NCBI RefSeq assembly: GCF_000478605.2 | Contig: NZ_ASHX02000001.1 | Coordinates: 4,789,001-4,853,000, forward strand | Length of the DNA stretch: 64,000 nucleotides | Source of the DNA: Streptomyces thermolilacinus SPC6 | GTDB taxonomy: Bacteria > Actinomycetota > Actinomycetes > Streptomycetales > Streptomycetaceae | Direction: 5' to 3' | Part shown: positions 63,465 to 64,000 of the stretch, in pieces | How the letters are laid out: the number at the start of each line of letters is the position of its first letter | Numbering within the stretch: the stretch's first letter is position 1 | Program-made: the position numbers and the translations under genes | The notes under the pieces: model-generated | The model's database searches: none | Seen by the model: only the letters and a program-made list of their open reading frames with translations | What the model was told of the DNA's origin: nothing

Positions 63465-64000
63465 AACGCCCCTCCCCGCCGGTCGCCGTCGCGGCCGCCC
63501 TGGCCCTGCTGCTCGCGGGCTGCACCACAGGCCCCGACGACCGTGACCCGCCGCCGCGCGGCACCCCCGCCCCCGGCGGCTCGGCGGCGGTGAGCCCGAG
63601 CCCCGGCGCCTCGGCGGCCCCGTGGCGGCCCGCGCGGGGCACGGCGTGGCAGTGGCAGCTCACCGGCCGCCTCGACCCGACGGTGGACGTCCCGGTCTAC
63701 GACATCGACGGCTTCGACCAGCCCGCGTCGGCCGTCGCCGACCTGCACCGGCGCGGCCGCAAGGTGATCTGCTACCTCTCCACCGGCGCCTGGGAGGACT
63801 TCCGCCCCGACGCGTCCCGCTTCCCCGCCTCCGTGCTGGGCAAGGGCAACGGCTGGGAGGGCGAGCGCTGGCTCGACATCCGCCGCACCGACGTGCTGGA
63901 GCCGCTGATGGCGGCCCGCATCGACATGTGCCGCGAGAAGGGCTTCGACGCCGTCGAGCCGGACAACATGGACGGCTACGCCAACGACACCGGCTTCCCC
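63461..64000 (+). CDS. Endo-alpha-1,4-polygalactosaminidase lipoprotein, GH114 (3' end outside the window)
   Basis: The first 180 residues are seen. The signal peptide ends in LLAGC, a lipobox, so the enzyme is anchored outside the cell. A Pro/Ser/Gly linker leads to the GH114 barrel: WQWQLTGRLD, VPVYDIDGFDQP, GRKVICYLSTGAWEDFRPDA, GERWLDIRR and FDAVEPDNMDGYAND, where the acidic residues of the last blocks are catalytic. GH114 enzymes cut alpha-1,4-linked galactosamine polymers; the fungal Ega3 acts on galactosaminogalactan. The ATG at 63461 overlaps the preceding stop (ATGA). The frame is still open at base 64000. Confidence 0.88.
   Translation, partial: MKRPSPPVAVAAALALLLAGCTTGPDDRDPPPRGTPAPGGSAAVSPSPGASAAPWRPARGTAWQWQLTGRLDPTVDVPVYDIDGFDQPASAVADLHRRGRKVICYLSTGAWEDFRPDASRFPASVLGKGNGWEGERWLDIRRTDVLEPLMAARIDMCREKGFDAVEPDNMDGYANDTGFP

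Overview
The window is a gene-dense, very GC-rich stretch of actinobacterial chromosome, almost certainly Streptomyces. The evidence is near-exclusive G/C at third codon positions, GTG and TTG starts, AGGAGG-type ribosome sites, both glutamine synthetases (GlnA and the eukaryotic-like GlnII), a homodimeric AceE, a lipB-lipA pair and MalR-type starch regulation. I see no tRNA, rRNA, CRISPR array, intact insertion sequence or prophage.

Layout. 1-12.1 kb is a starch/maltodextrin block on the + strand: the end of a MalG-like permease, an alpha-glucosidase, a translationally coupled LacI-family regulator (probably malR), a secreted alpha-amylase with its own promoter and two operator-like inverted repeats, and a secreted 1,807-residue protein carrying an alpha-amylase and a pullulanase domain. 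The LacI gene and the amylase are separated by the remains of two convergent genes cut at one point (about 3874). 12.1-31 kb is mixed: a tautomerase-like isomerase, a TetR regulator, a sigma-like N-terminus fused to a membrane anchor and an extracytoplasmic domain, a GH89 alpha-N-acetylglucosaminidase, a DUF1996 secreted protein, an epimerase, GlnII, a coupled TROVE/vWA and ARPP-2 pair, an oxidoreductase, a methyltransferase, a secreted DPBB-like protein, an ArsC-like protein and small proteins. 31-41 kb is housekeeping: GlnA with a GlnR box, an RDD protein, a DUF4191 protein, LipA, LipB, a large HTH/TPR regulator and a flavin oxidoreductase. 40-47.5 kb holds enzymes and small regulators (TIGR01777 epimerase, GNAT, a secreted protein, a stand-alone LuxR HTH, DUF4240, SDR, WYL regulator). 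47.5-55 kb holds AceE, a GntR regulator, the two-lipoyl-domain E2 and Lpd, and then PepA.

57-64 kb is the most interesting part. It is a + strand run, coupled by ATGA/TGATG overlaps, that leaves the window: an Agd3-like (CE18-type) secreted deacetylase, a PelF-type glycosyltransferase, a polytopic membrane protein in the PelG position, a spherulin-4-like hydrolase and a GH114 endo-alpha-1,4-polygalactosaminidase lipoprotein. Together they look like a Gram-positive counterpart of the fungal galactosaminogalactan and bacterial Pel pathways, i.e. synthesis, export, deacetylation and trimming of an amino-sugar exopolysaccharide. Its leader may fold into a pseudoknot next to the ribosome site of the first gene.

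How the parts work together: secreted amylase and amylopullulanase cut starch, the MalEFG-type transporter imports maltodextrins and AglA hydrolyses them under MalR. GlnA and GlnII assimilate ammonium. LipB and LipA make lipoate used by the E2, with AceE and Lpd. All domain calls are by eye; no database search was run.
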